From: Planctomycetota bacterium
Lineage (GTDB): Bacteria > Planctomycetota > Planctomycetia > Pirellulales > UBA1268
Direction: 5' to 3'
Length of the DNA: 54,709 bases
Assembly (NCBI GenBank): GCA_014238855.1
Contig: JABAAH010000015.1
Location: 1-54,709 of the forward strand
Shown here: piece by piece, positions 42,832 through 52,403 of the stretch
Layout: each line of letters opens with the position of its first letter
Position numbering within the stretch: the stretch's first letter is position 1
The notes under the pieces: model-generated
Seen by the model: only the letters and a program-made list of their open reading frames with translations
Database searches by the model: none
What the model was told of the DNA's origin: nothing
Made by a program: the position numbers and the translations under genes

Positions 42832-45801
42832 TTAATTCGTACCTGATGTTTGAGTGTTACTTTGTTTTCGCCAAGCACTTGCAAGCGTGGCAACGGATGT
42901 TTGGGAGATGATCGCACTTTCACCACAGCAAATTGTGAGCACATTGTTTTCAGTGACGTTGCCTATCCATGACCACGGGATACTGCCGAGTGTGCTTTCT
43001 ACTGCGTCAGTATCCTCTTCACGAACTTCAATCAAAAATCGCCCGGGAGTTTCAGCAAAGGCAACTTTCAGCAAACCAATGAGGTCATCATGCTTCAGAG
43101 TTTCTTTGAGATCGTGAAGTGGTATTTTTGTAAGATCAACGGTGGCACCTAAACCACCACCGATAGCCATTTCAGCCAAAGCCACACCAAGACCTCCATC
43201 AGAGAGGTCGTGACAGGATACAAGGAGCCGTTGCTGGTTAAGTTTGTAAATATCCCCAAAGACTTCTTGACATTTTTCAAAATCTACCTTTGGAACATCG
43301 CCGCCCGTGACTCGGCGGATAACAGAAAGCTGACTGCCACCAAGTTCTGTTGTCGAAACACCAACAACGGCTATTCGATTAGAAGATTTTTTGAAATCAG
43401 AAGATACGCACAAGCTCACATCATTTACTTGACCGATGGCTGTAGCTAGTAATGTTGGAGGTATTGATTGCTCTTTGGTGACACCGGCATCGTCTTTCCA
43501 AGTGAAGACATTGTTCAGGCTGTCTTTACCGCTCACAAATGGTGCTCTCAGGGCAACCGCTGCTTCATAGCAGCCACGACATGCCTCTACGAGCGTTCCG
43601 AGTGAATCTGGTCGTCGGCAGTCGCCCCAGCAGAAGTTGTCAAGCAATGCTATTCGTTCCGGATCAGCTCCTGATGCAATACAATTGGCAATAGCCTCCA
43701 CAATACCACCGACAGCCATTTCAAATGGATCAATGGGTCCAAGGTGGTGCCGCAGCCCGATGCCTATCAGAATACCTCGCGGGCGACCTAGCACGCCTCG
43801 TATCACGGTTGCATCAGCCGGCCCCCCCATTGGTCCAAGTAATGGCTTGAGGACACTTTTTCCTTGTACTTCATGATCGTACTGTCGAATAATCCACTCT
43901 TTGCTGGCAATATCTTCGGACTGCAGGAGTTCAAGCAGCACCGTTTCGAAGGACGTGTTTTCAAGAGACCAGCACGGAGGTGTCTTTTGTGGAGGATTAA
44001 ATTGAGATTGCAGACGTTGCCGTGGTCGACCTTCATGAAGGAAATGACAATTCAGTTCGCCAACAAGTTCTCCATTCCACTGAAGTACCAGTTGTCCATT
44101 TCCGGTGAATGTACCGATGGCCGTGGCTTCAACACCTTCTTGTCGGGCAATTTCTACGAGACGTGGCCATTGTGAAGGAGCAACAGCAAGCACCATTCGT
44201 TCCTGGGCTTCGGAGATCCATACCTCGGTTGCTGAAAGCCCATCATATTTTAGTGGTACTTTTTTTAGGTCGACTTCAGCGCCTAGCTCAGCACCCATTT
44301 CACCGACGGCACTTGATAATCCCCCGGCGCCGCAGTCTGTGATGGCGTTGAAAAGATTTTCCTCAGAAGCAGCTAATATGAAATCGGTGAGTGTCTTTTC
44401 GTGAATAGCGTGACCAATCTGGACGGATCCACCTGATTTGCTTTCACTTTCACTTGAAAGTTCAATGCTTGAGAACGTCGCACCATGAATGCCATCACGG
44501 CCTGTTCTACCACCTGCAGTAACCACAAGATCACCAGGTTCAATACGACCGTCCGCAGAATCTCGGGGCATAATTCCAACAGTGCCACAAAAAACGAGTG
44601 GGTTTCCGAGGTATCCAGGGTGAAAGGCTACTGCACCTGCAATGGTTGGGATACCCATACGGTTGCCGTAATCTCGAACACCAGCGACAACTCCATGAAG
44701 CAATCTTTTTGGTGGAATGATGCCCGGTGGAATTGTTGCCGGAGGTGTTTCTAGAGGTGCTACACAGAAGACATCTAAATTTGCCAACGGTTTCGCGCCG
44801 TGGCCAGTGCCGAGTACATCTCGGATGACACCACCGAGACCAGTCGCAGCCCCCCCATATGGCTCAATAGCTGAGGGATGGTTATGCGTTTCTACTTTGA
44901 CGCAGATGTCGTGGTCGCCATCGAAGCGAACGACCCCAGAATTGTCACGGAAAACACTCACGCACCAGTCGTTTGCTCCAAGTTGTTTTCGTACAATTTC
45001 AGTTGACGCAAAGACAGTTTCTTTCAGCAAGTTGTCATAGCAAGACTCGCCGTGAGGACCGCTATGGTCGATCGGGCTTCCAAGGGTCTTGTGGCAGCAA
45101 TGCTCGCTCCATGTCTGGGCAATTGTCTCAAGTTCAATTTCAAACGGTTCCCGATCAAGAGTCTGAAAGTGGTCTCGAACGGCATGTAGTTCATTTGCCG
45201 TGAGGGCAAGGCATTGCCGGTGACTGAGTGCTTCTAGGTCGGAGTCACTGAGTCCATTAAGTGATACTTGTTTGCGTTCGAGTGCCCACTCATCGCCACC
45301 ACTTAGTTTGGTTAGCTGTAATGCACCAATCACAACTTCGTGAATTGCTTCACTAGCGAGTAACTTCCAGGCAATATCCTCGGCTTGTTCTGGCGTAATA
45401 CAATTTGCTGGTAACCAGTATTTCTTAACGCTTCGAACTGCTGTTGCACGAACTCCCAGCACCAGCATTGCTTCCTTGGCACTTTCCGCAGCCGGGTCTG
45501 TAACACCCGGTTTTGGAAGAACATGGAGTATGAGATTGTGAGCCTCTGACGACCCAGGGGGTTTCGTAATTAAAACTTCATCTCCAGCCTTGGCGACTCT
45601 ACAAACTTCTGTTACTGGATCTGTGAAAAGGCATGTACCTATTTCCTGAACCTCATTGAGGCTCATATCACCCTCAATGAGCCAGCCGGTCGCGGTCTGT
45701 GCTGTATGCATTGTCAGACCAAGATCGTTTGCAGCATCAATGAGATCTTGGGTAGCGGGATCATTCTGTCGGAGGTGTACGTCAACTTCCCAGAGCATCA
45801 C
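42832..45801 (-). CDS. purL: Phosphoribosylformylglycinamidine synthase PurL with fused PurS-like domains
   Basis: 989 residues, more than the ~740 of small PurL. Residues 1-75 and about 90-165 are two PurS-like ferredoxin folds: the second has HVLPKPGVTDPAAESAKEAM and ends ASEAIHEVVIG; the first ends LFTDPVTEVCRV. The FGAM synthetase core follows with AQTWSEHCCHKT, VETHNHPSAIEPYGGAATG and GGRTGRDGIHGAT. The glutaminase stays separate as PurQ, so this is an intermediate between small PurL+PurS+PurQ and large PurL. Starts overlap the tyrA end by 20 bases with an AAGGA site inside tyrA. Confidence 0.92.
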   Translation of the reverse strand: MMLWEVDVHLRQNDPATQDLIDAANDLGLTMHTAQTATGWLIEGDMSLNEVQEIGTCLFTDPVTEVCRVAKAGDEVLITKPPGSSEAHNLILHVLPKPGVTDPAAESAKEAMLVLGVRATAVRSVKKYWLPANCITPEQAEDIAWKLLASEAIHEVVIGALQLTKLSGGDEWALERKQVSLNGLSDSDLEALSHRQCLALTANELHAVRDHFQTLDREPFEIELETIAQTWSEHCCHKTLGSPIDHSGPHGESCYDNLLKETVFASTEIVRKQLGANDWCVSVFRDNSGVVRFDGDHDICVKVETHNHPSAIEPYGGAATGLGGVIRDVLGTGHGAKPLANLDVFCVAPLETPPATIPPGIIPPKRLLHGVVAGVRDYGNRMGIPTIAGAVAFHPGYLGNPLVFCGTVGIMPRDSADGRIEPGDLVVTAGGRTGRDGIHGATFSSIELSSESESKSGGSVQIGHAIHEKTLTDFILAASEENLFNAITDCGAGGLSSAVGEMGAELGAEVDLKKVPLKYDGLSATEVWISEAQERMVLAVAPSQWPRLVEIARQEGVEATAIGTFTGNGQLVLQWNGELVGELNCHFLHEGRPRQRLQSQFNPPQKTPPCWSLENTSFETVLLELLQSEDIASKEWIIRQYDHEVQGKSVLKPLLGPMGGPADATVIRGVLGRPRGILIGIGLRHHLGPIDPFEMAVGGIVEAIANCIASGADPERIALLDNFCWGDCRRPDSLGTLVEACRGCYEAAVALRAPFVSGKDSLNNVFTWKDDAGVTKEQSIPPTLLATAIGQVNDVSLCVSSDFKKSSNRIAVVGVSTTELGGSQLSVIRRVTGGDVPKVDFEKCQEVFGDIYKLNQQRLLVSCHDLSDGGLGVALAEMAIGGGLGATVDLTKIPLHDLKETLKHDDLIGLLKVAFAETPGRFLIEVREEDTDAVESTLGSIPWSWIGNVTENNVLTICCGESAIISQTSVATLASAWRKQSNTQTSGTN

Positions 45802-46633
45802 GGCGTTCCTTAGCGAGAGTTAATAATTTGATGAGTGTCAATCTGTCGCCCGCTTCAATTGCGTGTTGTAGTTGACCAGATGCCTGTGCAATTTTTTCTA
45901 TTTGTTTTGTGACGGCCTTTGCGTTGTCAAGCAATATATCAGCCCAAAGTTCAGGGTCCCCAGCCGCTATTCGCGTTGTGTCACGCCAGCCTCCTGCAGT
46001 AAAGCGGTGCGTCTCACGCGGCGTTGCTGTAGCCAATGCAGCAGCAATGATATGTGGTGCGTGGCTCGCAGAGGCAAGCAGCAAGTCATGATCAAGCGGT
46101 GAAAGGATACACACTTTAGCGCCAATCAGTTGCCAGAAAGAGGAGATAGATTCCGTGTCCGCATCTGGAGTGGATTCCACTGGTGTGAGTACAGCCAATT
46201 TGTTTTCGAAGAGGTCATGGTCAGCTGCTTGTGCACCGCGTCTATGGCTCCCTGCGAGAGGGTGACTGCCAACGAAACGAGCTTTTCGAGCAGATCGTTT
46301 TAGTTCCCATCCGTCAACAATCGATTGTTTCGTACTACCAGCATCTGTGATGAGTGTGCCTGGCCGAACGTATGAGTCAATTTCTTCAAGTTGAGACCCA
46401 ATAACACCCACTCGAGTGGCTACCAGAACAAAGTCAGCTTCTGCCACACCCTGCTTCATGTTTGTGGTACCTTCGCTAATCGCACCACAATTCTGAGCAA
46501 TCGTTAAAGAGGCATCAGACCGACCAATACCAATAATTTTGTTAGCAGCTCCTCGTTTGGCGAGAGCAAGTCCGGCTGACCCTCCAATAAGGCCAACTCC
46601 GACGATCGCGACCGTGTCCCACTGGGCAGTCAT
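45782..46633 (-). CDS. tyrA: Prephenate dehydrogenase TyrA
   Basis: 283 residues from ATG 46633, chosen because the NAD-binding motif VAIVGVGLIGGSAGLAL begins right after it; the much longer upstream frame is unlike the family. It oxidises prephenate to 4-hydroxyphenylpyruvate in tyrosine synthesis. Landmarks: DAGSTKQSIV, GSHPLAGSHRRGA and ASHAPHIIAAALA, with a C-terminal helical dimerisation region. Overlaps purL by 20 bases; tyrA-purL-purQ forms one run. Confidence 0.92.
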   Translation of the reverse strand: MTAQWDTVAIVGVGLIGGSAGLALAKRGAANKIIGIGRSDASLTIAQNCGAISEGTTNMKQGVAEADFVLVATRVGVIGSQLEEIDSYVRPGTLITDAGSTKQSIVDGWELKRSARKARFVGSHPLAGSHRRGAQAADHDLFENKLAVLTPVESTPDADTESISSFWQLIGAKVCILSPLDHDLLLASASHAPHIIAAALATATPRETHRFTAGGWRDTTRIAAGDPELWADILLDNAKAVTKQIEKIAQASGQLQHAIEAGDRLTLIKLLTLAKERRDALGS

Positions 46634-46759
46634 AATGAAAAGTAGTTTTGTGTAAAAATGTCGCAGAGGCGGAAATTCATTTACGTAATTAACCAACCTA
46701 CGGGTTTTACCAGATGCATACCTTCCTGCGAGTAGGGATTGCTTGTTTGTCGATATTCT

Positions 46760-46791
46760 AACCCCTTGAGACAAGAACGAACCCCTTGAGA
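46760..46791. repeat. 12-bp direct repeat before the GspF-like gene
   Basis: AACCCCTTGAGA occurs at 46760-46771 and 46780-46791, a 20-base period. The second copy runs into the ribosome binding site GAGAGGAG of the gene at 46807. It lies in the 173-base divergent gap with tyrA and could be a local duplication or an operator pair. Confidence 0.35.
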
Positions 46792-46806
46792 GGAGAGAAA
46801 TAGAGC

Positions 46807-47868
46807 ATGTCTGAGCCACACCAAAACACGAGGATATGGCTTGTGAATCGGAAACTACCGGCCCGTTTACAGGCAGATTTGCTCGGACGATTGGCGATAA
46901 CACTTCAAGCTGGAATCGATATACGAAAAGCCTGGAGTAATGAAGTCAAGCGAATGCCAGCTCGTTGGAGTGCTCAATTATCGATTGGCACAGAGAAAAT
47001 TAATAATGGAGAAATGCTCTCTGATGCACTTGCGCACACCGGTCTATTTCCTCCCTTAGTGATCGGTATGGTGTCAGTTGGTGATCAAACCGGCAAAGAT
47101 GTTGAAACGTTGAAGCAGTTGTCTCGCGTAATCAATCATGCTGTAAATACGACAAATCATCTTCGTTCAGGTCTCATCTGGCCAGCTGTTCAGTTGGTAC
47201 TCGCCTTGCTTGTTGTCGGTGTCCTTATTTTGGTGAGTGGAACAATAGAACTCGAGCGAGGAAAACCGCTTGATTTTATCGGCCTTGGTCTCGTTGGTGC
47301 TTCAGGTCTGAAGATGTATGGACTACTCTTGGTTGCAATGTTTGTCATACTTCTCAGTTGTTTACGATTGCTTCTTGCTGGGTGGAGATCACACGGTGTA
47401 ACTCGTGGGCTGATTACACATTTGCCACTCATTGGTGCGGCTGCTCGTGCTGGTGAAGCAGCGAGTTGGAGTCGTGCCGCTTCGCTGGCGGCAGGCGCAG
47501 GACTTGATGCTGGAAGGCTTGTTTCACTGAGTGGCTCTGTGGCTCCGGGCTTGGCAATAGATCCTCTCTGGATCAATGAAAGATTGCTTGCTGGAGATAC
47601 CCTGACCGAAGCACTGCAGGCAACCCATCGTTTTCCGTTGGCTCTGCTTGAAGGTTTGGCAGTGGGTGAAGAATCTGGTGAAGTTTCAGAGGTTCTTGGA
47701 AGACTAAGTGATCAATTTGCCGATAATTCTAGAAAGGGTTTTGAAGCTGCGGCAAAGGCTGCAGGTGGCGGTGTCTGGCTTTTTGTTGCAGGCTTGGTCG
47801 TTCTGGTAATTTTTAGAGTTTTTTCCGTGTATGTCGGAATGATTCAAGACGCTGTCGATAAAATATGA
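46807..47868 (+). CDS. Type II secretion/type IV pilus GspF-like inner membrane protein
   Basis: 353 residues with a GAGAGGAG ribosome binding site. Two T2SSF domains are visible: the first with LLGRLAITLQAGIDIRKAW and MVSVGDQTGKDVETL, the second near residue 215 with AASLAAGAGLDAGRLV and GLAVGEESGEVSEVL; hydrophobic helices occur at about 118-140, 165-200 and 318-342. GspF/PilC forms the inner membrane platform for pseudopilus assembly. No pilB/gspE is adjacent. An ATGA overlap couples it to the next gene. Confidence 0.88.
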   Translation: MSEPHQNTRIWLVNRKLPARLQADLLGRLAITLQAGIDIRKAWSNEVKRMPARWSAQLSIGTEKINNGEMLSDALAHTGLFPPLVIGMVSVGDQTGKDVETLKQLSRVINHAVNTTNHLRSGLIWPAVQLVLALLVVGVLILVSGTIELERGKPLDFIGLGLVGASGLKMYGLLLVAMFVILLSCLRLLLAGWRSHGVTRGLITHLPLIGAAARAGEAASWSRAASLAAGAGLDAGRLVSLSGSVAPGLAIDPLWINERLLAGDTLTEALQATHRFPLALLEGLAVGEESGEVSEVLGRLSDQFADNSRKGFEAAAKAAGGGVWLFVAGLVVLVIFRVFSVYVGMIQDAVDKI

Positions 47869-48755
47869 ATAAAACGGGTGGTGGAATGAGATTTATTTAT
47901 AAAGCTGTGTTTTACACAACTGCGTTATCAGTTGGGTTCATGGTCGTCCCAAATATTGGCATCTCTGATTCAACGAGTACTCATACGCAACGAATGGAAT
48001 CGCATGGCTACCACCGCTATCAGGGGTCGTGGAGAACTGAGCAGGAGATTCTTTTATTAAAACAAGCAGAAGTGGTAACAGAAAAAAAGGTTGAAGCGAG
48101 GCAGCGGCTTGAGAGGTTGCGACGAGATCTTGAAAAATCAAAATCGAGTGAGCAGGTTGCTGAGGAGATTCGTCGAATAGAGGACCCCTTTTCGGTGTTA
48201 GCTTTAATAAGCGCAATTAATACTGAGTCTGTCGCACGGGTGCGATTGCTTTATGTCGAAGCTCTTGGAAATATAGATACTGGAGATGGAATCAGAGCAT
48301 TACTATCTCTGGTCCTGAATCATCCTGATTCAGAAGTACGTTGGAGTGCTATTGAGCGACTTAAGCAGAGGCAATCTATTCAGGTTGTCCCGCCACTCGT
48401 TGCTGCCCTGCGAGGAAATGATATTTATCGCATCAACCGTGCCGCGGTTGCACTTAAAACACTTGGTGATGAGTCTGCTGTTCAGCCTCTGATGCGAGTT
48501 CTCATTACGCAACAAGTCGTTACTGTGGCCGCAGGGTCAGGAGGAAAAACATCAGCTACATTTTCACCAACAGGTGGCGGTCTTGCCCTTGGTAGCAGTC
48601 AGAAGACAAAAGTCGTTGTATCGCAGAATGCCGATGTCCTTGAGGCATTGACGACGCTGACAAATAAGAATTTTGGCTGGGATCAAACTAGCTGGTATCT
48701 TTGGCTTCGGAATCAAGGTGTTTCACAAACAGTTGATATCCGTCGTGATTTATAA
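47865..48755 (+). CDS. Secreted HEAT-repeat protein
   Basis: 296 residues, ATG overlapping the GspF-like stop (ATGA). A signal sequence begins after an internal Met (MRFIYKAVFYTTALSVGF). A charged coiled-coil-prone helix lies at about 55-105, then HEAT-like repeats at about 105-210 (VEALGNIDTGDGIRALLSLV and similar) and a C-terminal domain with WYLWLRNQG. It may be a partner of the GspF-like protein given the coupling, but the role is not shown. Confidence 0.65.
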   Translation: MNKTGGGMRFIYKAVFYTTALSVGFMVVPNIGISDSTSTHTQRMESHGYHRYQGSWRTEQEILLLKQAEVVTEKKVEARQRLERLRRDLEKSKSSEQVAEEIRRIEDPFSVLALISAINTESVARVRLLYVEALGNIDTGDGIRALLSLVLNHPDSEVRWSAIERLKQRQSIQVVPPLVAALRGNDIYRINRAAVALKTLGDESAVQPLMRVLITQQVVTVAAGSGGKTSATFSPTGGGLALGSSQKTKVVVSQNADVLEALTTLTNKNFGWDQTSWYLWLRNQGVSQTVDIRRDL

Positions 48756-48763
48756 ATGCCATA

Positions 48764-50167
48764 CTAGGTGCTATTCATTGAATCTTTTTGTTTGCGCCGC
48801 CGAATAAACCAGTCGGTATCCAGTGCCCGTAGCGCGATACGATTCTCAAGATTTGGTCGAAATACGACAAGCAAAAGAATCGGAAGAAACCAAGCAAGGA
48901 AAAGGCCACCATTATGCGATTTCCAGAACTGGCTTCCGAGTAAGATTGCGGCAGAACAACTCATTAGGGTGCCAAGGTGTTTCGGAGATGGCCAGATCGC
49001 TAGAGTTGCCATCATGACTAGAAAGCCAGCGAGTACAGGAAGGCGAAAAACTGGGTCATAGGCAGGAAGTGCCCAAAACCCCTCCAGGCTGACACTGCTT
49101 GGAAAAATCCAACCGAACATCTGCCGCAATTGACCGGCAAAAATTGCGATTGTTGGTGAAGTAAACCAGAGCGCGACAACAAGAGCTAATAAGGCTGAGG
49201 AAACACCAGTTGCAAATCGTCGGACTCCACGTTCCCAATAAAAGCTGCACCACAAGGGAAGGAGGAAAACAGGGTAATAAATGATACCAATCGCAAGGCC
49301 GATAAGGCCACCGGCTATCACAGGTCTGCGGTACGCTCCAATTGCCCAGACAATTAACGCGCCCGGCAGTGCATGGTCGACTCTTCCGGTCATCATAGCT
49401 GTATACGGAAGCAGTAAGTAGAGAACGGCAGCAGCAATACCAAGTTTTATATTTTCAAAATGCCGCCATCCTACAAAAAGTATCCCACTTACAATGAGCA
49501 GTTGAGAAATGATTGCCATTATTCGCGCTGTTGTTTCATGAACAACCCGTGGAAGTGGGTCGTTCGTATCGCTACCCACTGAGAAAGCGTTATCAGATGA
49601 GAAAACACGCTGTGTTGAAATATGTGGCAGAAGAAAAAGAAGAGGATACCCGGGTCCAGTCCTGGATAGCTGATCAGCATCAACTTCAGCGTCTCCTGTT
49701 TCGAGTTTGGCTGCGGTTGTGGCTGCTGCAAGGTCATCTCTTTCCGGTCGAGTGGTGAGAACATTAGCCAAAAGGAAAACCAGAAGGGATAGCCCGAGAA
49801 AGACAAGGCCACCGCTATTGAGATTTGGTTCAAGCATAGGCCTTCGGACCATAAGTGAATCACAGAGCATGCGGACTATAAATAATCCCGTGATAACGAA
49901 TAGCCAGACATAGCCAAGTTGCTGCGCGTCAATGTTCGCTTTGAAACCACCGTATTCGACAGCTAGCAGGCCTGGTGCAAAGAGGATTAGGCCAACCAAA
50001 TCCACATTGCGAATGCTCATCGCACGATTGAATTTAAAAAAAACTGCAAGCGAAAGAAGCGACGCAAGGTAAAACCAGGTCGTTGGATTAACACGGTAAT
50101 AGTGGAAAAGTATTTCGCTCATCCGTCTCGGGAGGACGAAGGTTTTTGATGTAAAGGCAGTTCGCAA
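48764..50167 (-). CDS. Polytopic membrane protein, glycosyltransferase GT-C type possible
   Basis: 467 residues (452 from the ATG at 50122). At least ten hydrophobic segments cover nearly the whole length. Fragments such as RTGPGYPLLFLLPH in a soluble loop and TGRVDHALPG recall GT-C style glycosyltransferases using lipid-linked sugars, but no catalytic Asp motif is certain. Planctomycete genomes contain many such proteins. It is convergent with the HEAT gene (8 bases between stops). Confidence 0.65.
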   Translation of the reverse strand: MRTAFTSKTFVLPRRMSEILFHYYRVNPTTWFYLASLLSLAVFFKFNRAMSIRNVDLVGLILFAPGLLAVEYGGFKANIDAQQLGYVWLFVITGLFIVRMLCDSLMVRRPMLEPNLNSGGLVFLGLSLLVFLLANVLTTRPERDDLAAATTAAKLETGDAEVDADQLSRTGPGYPLLFLLPHISTQRVFSSDNAFSVGSDTNDPLPRVVHETTARIMAIISQLLIVSGILFVGWRHFENIKLGIAAAVLYLLLPYTAMMTGRVDHALPGALIVWAIGAYRRPVIAGGLIGLAIGIIYYPVFLLPLWCSFYWERGVRRFATGVSSALLALVVALWFTSPTIAIFAGQLRQMFGWIFPSSVSLEGFWALPAYDPVFRLPVLAGFLVMMATLAIWPSPKHLGTLMSCSAAILLGSQFWKSHNGGLFLAWFLPILLLVVFRPNLENRIALRALDTDWFIRRRKQKDSMNST

Positions 50168-50452
50168 CCCACTAGACTACGTTGCCGGTCATCGACAAGA
50201 AAGGAACGGAAGACCTTATTCTCAAACAAACAAGGAGCCGAAGATGGTTTAGGGCGATCGTAACGATTGCCCGGAGCTTTTGTTGGACTATTGAACAGGA
50301 CTTCTCAAATGAAATCTACGGCACCACGTTTATGTGGATTCTCAAGTACTAGTAGCGTAACACCGAGATGAATGAATCACGGGACGGCATTCATCTTGTG
50401 TATGGAATGTGTTTTTCGTTCCTGAGAGTCATCAGCTTTTTGGGTGCAATAC
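50168..50452. promoter_or_regulatory. Gap holding a hairpin (50366-50396)
   Basis: The 285-base gap between two minus-strand genes has no convincing ORF. AGATGAATG (50366-50374) pairs with CATTCATCT (50388-50396) around a 13-nt loop; it is not followed by a T-tract. It sits 55-85 bases beyond the stop of the SLC13 gene and may be a weak terminator or processing signal. Confidence 0.3.
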
Positions 50453-52246
50453 CTAGAACGGCCAGATCAACGGTGCTAGCAAAATAGTGATGGCCATGAC
50501 AATCAAGTTGAGCGGGCCACCGAAACGTAAGTAATCACTGAATTTGTACCCACCTGGACCGTAGATCATTAGATTTGTTTGGTAGCCAAGAGGGCTCGCA
50601 AACCCACAACTAGCTGCTACCGTAATTGCCATGATAAACGGCATCGGGTTGAGCCCAAGATCAGTTGCAGTTTGCCAAGCGATTGGAAAGATAAGTACAG
50701 CCGCAGCATTGTTGCTCATTGTTTCAGTGAAAAGCATGGTGACTAAATATATCGCTGCGAGGACAAGGTGAGGTCGGTCGCCTGCAGCCCCGATAGTGCT
50801 CTGCGCAATGAGTTCGTCTAAACCTGTTTTTTCGATGGCCCTTGCGAGTCCGAAACTAGCTGCGATAAGGAGAAGGGTCTCCCATTCAATAGATTTTCTT
50901 GCTTCATTAGGGCCTATGCATCCTGTCGCAACCATCGCCGCCGCTGCGACAAGTGCGGCTGCAACTATAGGCACAAGCTCAAGTGTTGCAGCGAGAACCA
51001 TCGCTGCCAAAATTGTGCATGCAATCCATGCAAGGTCGTGTCGTGGCGGCTTTGCTCCACGAACTTCACTTACAAGATAGAAATCACGATTCGTCTTTTG
51101 TCTTTTCAGGAACCGCGGGCTTGCTTCTAGAAGTAGTGTGTCGCCAGGTTGAAGAACAATATCACCAATCTTTTTTCTTAACCGTTCTCCATTTCTTGCC
51201 ACTGCAATAATCACTGCATCGTATGTTGATCGAAACTGACCTTCTCGGATTGTTTGGCCAACAAGTGGGCATGTATTTGAAACAACAGCTTCTACAAGAG
51301 TGCGTTCAGACCTTGGGCCATCTAGTTGGAATACTTGCTCGGTAGCTGGCCTAAGTCCACGTATTTTCTGTAATTCCACGACGGAATCTACAATGCCAAC
51401 AAAAACAAGTCGATCACCTTCTTCCAGTCGTTCAGTTGGTTCCACGGCCGCGCGTACATGACCAGCACGATCGATTTCCATAAGAAACAGTCCATGCAGT
51501 CCACGAAGACCAGCTTGTTCAATTGTCCTGCCAGCAAGAGGGCTACGAGATTCAACAACCATCTCGAGGGAGTATTCTCGGGGATCGTCACCTGCACTCA
51601 CAGCTGGTTTGCGATCTTTTAACAGCCACTGGCTTTTACTGGCGATAAGGATGTAAGCAAAGCCGACAATCAAAAGCGGTACGCCCAGCCACGTAATATC
51701 AAACATGCCAAGGGACTGCCCTGTTTTTGCACTCAGTAAGCCGCTCACGACAACATTGGTACTTGTACCTATGAGTGTGCAAAGTCCACCAAGTATCACA
51801 GCAGCGTTCATAGGCATTAAAATTTTTGAAATGCTTAATTGATGCTTCTGAGCCCATGTTCGTACGGCCGGCACCATTAACGCCACCACGGGGGTGTTGT
51901 TCATAAAGCCGGAGAGGACTGCGGGTATTGTCATTGTCCGAATTTGAGCCTCATGAAGAGACCGTGGTCGGCCAAGCCCTCGATCAATCACAAGTGACAG
52001 TGCCCCTGTCCTATGAACTGCTGCTGCCACAACAAATAATGCTGCCACCGTGAGCATTCCTTCATTACTCATTCCTGAAAGTGCTTCAGCAGGGCTGAGG
52101 ATTCCAGTTGCCAGCAAAACAATGACCGCACCAAGCATCGCCATGTCTGGAGCACGGCGGCCTAAGAGCAGTGCGAACAGCGTTGCTGCCACTACGAATG
52201 ATGTCAGGATCGCCTGCCAGTTTTCAATCCAAAAGCTGAGGTTCAT
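50453..52246 (-). CDS. SLC13-type permease with internal TrkA-C (RCK_C) domains
   Basis: 597 residues from ATG 52246; a 32-codon extension to 52342 is possible. Membrane helices at both ends: GRRAPDMAMLGAVIVLL, then an SGFMNNTPVVALMVPA motif and IGTSTNVVVSGLL typical of the SLC13/ArsB/CitT families. Two soluble TrkA-C-like modules sit in the middle (about 215-390) with VESRSPLAGRTIEQAGLRG and NTCPLVGQTIREGQF. The second membrane half has ETMSNNAAAVLIFPIAW and GFASPLGYQTNLMIYGPGG. Substrate likely an anion such as sulfate or dicarboxylate, not determined. Confidence 0.88.
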   Translation of the reverse strand: MNLSFWIENWQAILTSFVVAATLFALLLGRRAPDMAMLGAVIVLLATGILSPAEALSGMSNEGMLTVAALFVVAAAVHRTGALSLVIDRGLGRPRSLHEAQIRTMTIPAVLSGFMNNTPVVALMVPAVRTWAQKHQLSISKILMPMNAAVILGGLCTLIGTSTNVVVSGLLSAKTGQSLGMFDITWLGVPLLIVGFAYILIASKSQWLLKDRKPAVSAGDDPREYSLEMVVESRSPLAGRTIEQAGLRGLHGLFLMEIDRAGHVRAAVEPTERLEEGDRLVFVGIVDSVVELQKIRGLRPATEQVFQLDGPRSERTLVEAVVSNTCPLVGQTIREGQFRSTYDAVIIAVARNGERLRKKIGDIVLQPGDTLLLEASPRFLKRQKTNRDFYLVSEVRGAKPPRHDLAWIACTILAAMVLAATLELVPIVAAALVAAAAMVATGCIGPNEARKSIEWETLLLIAASFGLARAIEKTGLDELIAQSTIGAAGDRPHLVLAAIYLVTMLFTETMSNNAAAVLIFPIAWQTATDLGLNPMPFIMAITVAASCGFASPLGYQTNLMIYGPGGYKFSDYLRFGGPLNLIVMAITILLAPLIWPF

Positions 52247-52403
52247 GGGGGCAGCTGAGATAAGGAGAAAAATGAATTTATAGAGTATGCCTTCACAGAC
52301 TATTATGGTGATTAATTGATAACTTGTCGCGTTGGTTAGCAAACCCGGGTAGTAAAGTTCTTGATATAAGGCATTTAAAACACCCTATTCTGGAGAATCG
52401 ACG

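Noticed and set aside
46634-46903. N-terminal extension of tyrA
   Set aside because: The extra residues are unlike prephenate dehydrogenase and would overlap the divergent gene's start; the Rossmann motif starts right after ATG 46633.
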